This document shows, piece after piece, positions 63,258-64,000 of a DNA stretch of 64,000 bases (positions within the stretch are counted from its first letter, which is position 1; every line of letters starts with the position of its first letter). The position numbers and the translations under genes are program-made. Location: contig WXYP01000003.1 of the NCBI GenBank assembly GCA_009901575.1, positions 558,001 to 622,000 of the forward strand, written 5' to 3'. The notes beneath the pieces are model-generated. The model was not told the origin of the DNA and ran no database searches. It saw nothing but the letters and a program-made list of their open reading frames with translations. This DNA comes from Flavobacteriaceae bacterium R38. Lineage in GTDB: Bacteria > Bacteroidota > Bacteroidia > Flavobacteriales > Flavobacteriaceae.

Positions 63258-64000
63258 AAAGATAGGATATGCAGTTTTGTTTTTCTGCGGATGTACTACT
63301 GTGTATGCGCAAGAAACATTAAGTAAAGAAAAAGCGATTGAACAAACTTTAGAAAATAACCTTGGAATTAAAATTGCTAAAAATTCTGTAAACATAGCAG
63401 AAAATAATGCTGGGGTTTTGAATTCAGGATATCTGCCAACGGTTACAGGAAATGCAGGAGGAAATTATAGCCGACAGAATGTTGAAGCGCAACTGGCGGA
63501 GAGATTAGGTGAAGAAGGACAGATTATTCCAGAAGAAATCAGAGCATCAGATGGTGTTGAAACGAGAAGTTATAATGCTTCTGTAAATATCAATTATACG
63601 CTCTTTGATGGGTTAGGACGTTATTATAATTATAAAAGCCTTAAAGAACAATCAGATCTTTCAGAATTGGAAGCCAGAGAGACTATTGAAAATACACTGT
63701 TGCAACTGTTTTCAGTATACTACGAAGTAGCCCGGCTCACCGAAAATAACCAAAACCTGGAAGAAACATTAAGAATTTCTAAAGATCGTTTAAAAAGAGC
63801 CAAATATCAGTTTGAATATGGTCAGAATACGCGATTAGATCTTTTAAATGCAGAAGTTGATGTAAATACCGACAGTATTAATGTTTTAAATTCCAGGCAA
63901 ACTTTAAAGAATACAAAGAGGGATTTAAACTTAATATTAAACAGGGATCTTTCTATTGGTTTTGAAGTAGATACATTAGTGGAGTTTGTACCCGATTTAA
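63244..64000 (+). CDS. TolC-family outer-membrane efflux protein (3' end outside window)
   Basis: At least 252 aa. Signal peptide ending VYAQ; outer-membrane efflux repeat with ENNLGIKIAKNSVNIAENNAG, LFDGLGRYYNY and QFEYGQNTRLDLLNAEVDVN. It starts inside the RND gene (14-bp overlap), so the four genes from marR form one operon. The end lies outside the window. Confidence 0.92.
   Translation, partial: MDYIKKIGYAVLFFCGCTTVYAQETLSKEKAIEQTLENNLGIKIAKNSVNIAENNAGVLNSGYLPTVTGNAGGNYSRQNVEAQLAERLGEEGQIIPEEIRASDGVETRSYNASVNINYTLFDGLGRYYNYKSLKEQSDLSELEARETIENTLLQLFSVYYEVARLTENNQNLEETLRISKDRLKRAKYQFEYGQNTRLDLLNAEVDVNTDSINVLNSRQTLKNTKRDLNLILNRDLSIGFEVDTLVEFVPDL

Overview
The window is A+T-rich chromosomal DNA of a marine-type Bacteroidota, almost certainly family Flavobacteriaceae. 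The diagnostic content is the gliding motility / type IX secretion run gldK-gldL-gldM-gldN, the flavobacterial exosortase xrtF with its companion gene, HYC_CC_PP and DUF3347 metal-efflux accessory proteins, and promoters of the Bacteroidota type (-7 box TAnnTTTG, few Shine-Dalgarno sites). The genus cannot be fixed from the sequence. No tRNA, rRNA, CRISPR array, insertion sequence or phage gene was found.

Layout. 1-2072: end of a DPP-IV-type S9 peptidase and a POT peptide permease, a peptide-use pair. 2086-6960 (minus): surE, small membrane protein, lpxB, NlpC/P60 lipoprotein, comEC-like gene. 7110-10358: C-terminal processing protease and a DppC-like ABC permease. 10427-13968 (minus): six small Cys-rich precursor peptides with GG-type leaders, a decayed seventh, and a C39-like/VKOR/thioredoxin fusion protein. 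14317-15123: exported DRGH nuclease. 15166-20733 (minus): rod-shape operon mreBCD-mrdA-rodA, then purH and a GAF protein. 22906-23944: xrtF pair. 23974-32091: copper/heavy-metal efflux operon. 32162-39030 (minus): groES/groEL, secG, TPR protein, lptE, sigma-54 activator, miaB. 39064-42424: DinB-like protein, two minus-strand GG-leader peptides, a divergent membrane TPR-AraC regulator and a third peptide. 42606-47286: LpxR-like deacylase, topA, arginase-fold protein. 47414-52007: gldKLMN. 52165-56415: FAD oxidoreductase, esterase-TPR lipoprotein, OmpA and lipocalin lipoproteins, DUF983. 56454-64000: ABC-F protein, then a MarR-regulated RND multidrug efflux operon whose TolC gene runs off the end.

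The two most unusual regions are the peptide loci. In the first, each transcription unit starts from a repeated element: a 20-bp AGACAC/GTGTCT inverted repeat 42-44 bp before the start codon, followed by a TAAATGTT-like box. The only enzyme in the locus has a leader-binding-like C39 domain lacking its catalytic Cys, fused to a disulfide-forming VKOR-thioredoxin module. This suggests precursors that are oxidatively folded during export. In the second, a perfect 20-bp palindrome before one peptide gene recurs with one mismatch before the membrane TPR-AraC regulator. This suggests a dedicated regulon, possibly sensing its own peptides. Neither locus has an obvious exporter or Lan-type enzyme in the window, so both depend on genes elsewhere or are undescribed variants.
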